This document shows, piece by piece, positions 7,251-7,474 of a stretch of DNA of 7,474 nt. The notes beneath the pieces are model-generated. The model was not told the origin of the DNA, ran no database searches, and saw nothing but the letters and a program-made list of their open reading frames with translations. This DNA is from Oscillospiraceae bacterium (lineage in GTDB: Bacteria > Bacillota > Clostridia > Oscillospirales > Oscillospiraceae). The DNA lies in NCBI GenBank assembly GCA_016296235.1, contig JAEDJR010000097.1:1-7474 (forward strand). The letters are read 5' to 3'. Position 1 is the stretch's first letter. Each line of letters begins with the position of its first letter. Both the position numbers and the translations under genes were made by a program.

Positions 7251-7278
7251 AATTGACAATTGATAATTGACAATTGAC
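7251..7278. repeat. 7-bp tandem array (AATTGAC x4)
   Basis: Four consecutive 7-mers read AATTGAC, AATTGAT, AATTGAC, AATTGAC, followed by a degenerate AATGAAG. The array is AT-rich inside GC-rich surroundings. It lies 78 nt upstream of the reductase start. From memory, arrays of this kind recur between genes in gut Clostridia and often yield spurious predicted peptides; that was not checked here. Its minus strand contains TTGTCA boxes resembling -35 elements, but no matching -10 box was found at proper spacing. Confidence 0.85.
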
Positions 7279-7287
7279 AATGAAGGT

Positions 7288-7302
7288 ATCCGCTTCGCGG
7301 AT
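7288..7302. repeat. Short hairpin next to the 7-mer array
   Basis: ATCCGC and GCGGAT pair perfectly over 6 bp around a TTC loop. It follows the tandem array by 9 nt and probably belongs to the same intergenic repeat unit. The flanking 7303-7332 shows no further structure that I can support. Confidence 0.6.
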
Positions 7303-7332
7303 GATTTGAAATGCTGCGCCGCACCCCCTCGT

Positions 7333-7376
7333 GCCCCCTCTACAGGGGGCTGGACGCCCGCAGGGCGGCCTGGGGG
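7333..7376 (+). repeat. Diverged two-hairpin module
   Basis: The order of parts copies the 43-nt repeat with different bases. A first hairpin (GCCCCCT, loop CTAC, AGGGGGC; 7333-7350) is followed by TGGA, a second hairpin (CGCCC, loop GCA, GGGCG; 7355-7367), then a GCCTGGGGG tail followed by TTG. The tail could pair instead with the C-rich arm of the first hairpin, as in the 43-nt element. It has the same orientation as the copy at 7422-7464. I read it as a related family member or a degenerate older copy. Confidence 0.65.
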
Positions 7377-7393
7377 TTGCTGCAAAACAGCAA
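7377..7393 (+). repeat. 6-bp hairpin with A-rich loop
   Basis: TTGCTG and CAGCAA pair over 6 bp around CAAAA, followed by TTT. It lies directly after the tail of the diverged module. The stem is short and the T run brief, so a terminator function is doubtful. Confidence 0.4.
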
Positions 7394-7421
7394 TTTCTCC
7401 CAAACAAGGGCTGCACCGAAA

Positions 7422-7464
7422 GCCTCCCCTGTGTAAGGGGAGGTGGCCCGAAGGGCCGGAGGGG
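7422..7464 (+). repeat. 43-nt two-hairpin intergenic repeat, copy 2
   Basis: This is the plus-strand copy of the element at 95-137. It has the stem CCTCCCCT / AGGGGAGG with loop GTGTA, the hairpin GGCCC-GAA-GGGCC, and the GGAGGGG tail. The two copies are inverted and bracket the six genes, with the GCCTCCCC end facing inward at both. All 38 bases outside the five-base loop are identical. No transposase or other protein is attached to either copy. Confidence 0.88.
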
Positions 7465-7474
7465 TTGTGTGCAG

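Noticed and set aside
5053..7251. 732-codon open frame on the plus strand opposite galM and the reductase
   Set aside because: It is in codon register with two clearly recognisable minus-strand enzymes, shows no recognisable domain, and follows from the lack of TTA, CTA and TCA codons in them.
7174..7290. TTGTCA boxes of the 7-mer array as -35 elements for the reductase operon
   Set aside because: No acceptable -10 hexamer lies 16-18 nt downstream of any of them; the boxes are a by-product of the tandem repeat.
7055..7324. 89-codon minus-strand frame crossing the 7-mer array
   Set aside because: Its start region is a translated repeat (HCQLSIINCQF-type peptide) and the rest overlaps the reductase in another frame; a typical spurious prediction.
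7219..7416. 65-codon minus-strand frame at the right end
   Set aside because: It runs entirely through hairpin repeats and the tandem array, with no binding site or recognisable protein sequence.
7251..7474. CRISPR array
   Set aside because: The 7-bp units are directly adjacent with no spacers, the larger repeats are not regularly spaced, and no cas gene is present.

Overview
The window is GC-rich and carries six complete protein genes, all on the minus strand. In transcription order (right to left) they are an aldo/keto reductase with a ferredoxin-like tail, aldose 1-epimerase (galM), a CdaR-type sugar-diacid regulator, a GntP-family permease, a GarR-type 2-hydroxy-3-oxopropionate reductase, and a MOFRL-family glycerate 2-kinase. 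Strong AGGAGG-like ribosome binding sites, the CdaR/GntP/glycerate kinase combination, the ferredoxin-tailed reductase and GC-rich hairpin repeats in intergenic DNA suggest a gut Clostridia-type Firmicute, perhaps Oscillospirales. That assignment is an inference from style; no marker gene is present.

Layout. Positions 1-160 are non-coding and include one copy of a 43-nt two-hairpin repeat (95-137). Positions 161-2288 hold glycerate kinase and GarR, which overlap by 8 nt. A 16-bp perfect hairpin (2311-2345) separates GarR from the permease (2355-3713). A 182-bp AT-richer leader (3714-3895) holds two inverted repeats and a weak candidate -10 box. The regulator (3896-5053) overlaps galM (5050-6072) by 4 nt, and galM follows the reductase (6085-7173) after 12 nt. 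Positions 7174-7474 contain no gene. They are a patchwork of short repeats: a 7-bp tandem array, several small hairpins, a diverged two-hairpin module, and a second copy of the 43-nt repeat in inverted orientation to the first.

How the genes work together. The left three genes form a plausible short route: the permease imports a sugar acid (glycerate, gluconate or similar), GarR interconverts tartronate semialdehyde and D-glycerate, and the kinase makes 2-phosphoglycerate for glycolysis. CdaR-family proteins sense glycerate, glucarate or galactarate in Escherichia coli, so the regulator just upstream is the natural switch. No dehydratase or aldolase that would make tartronate semialdehyde is present. 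The simplest reading is therefore a glycerate uptake unit, with upstream steps encoded elsewhere or absent. The galM/reductase pair upstream is translationally linked to the regulator, which suggests that aldose handling and the acid pathway are used together.
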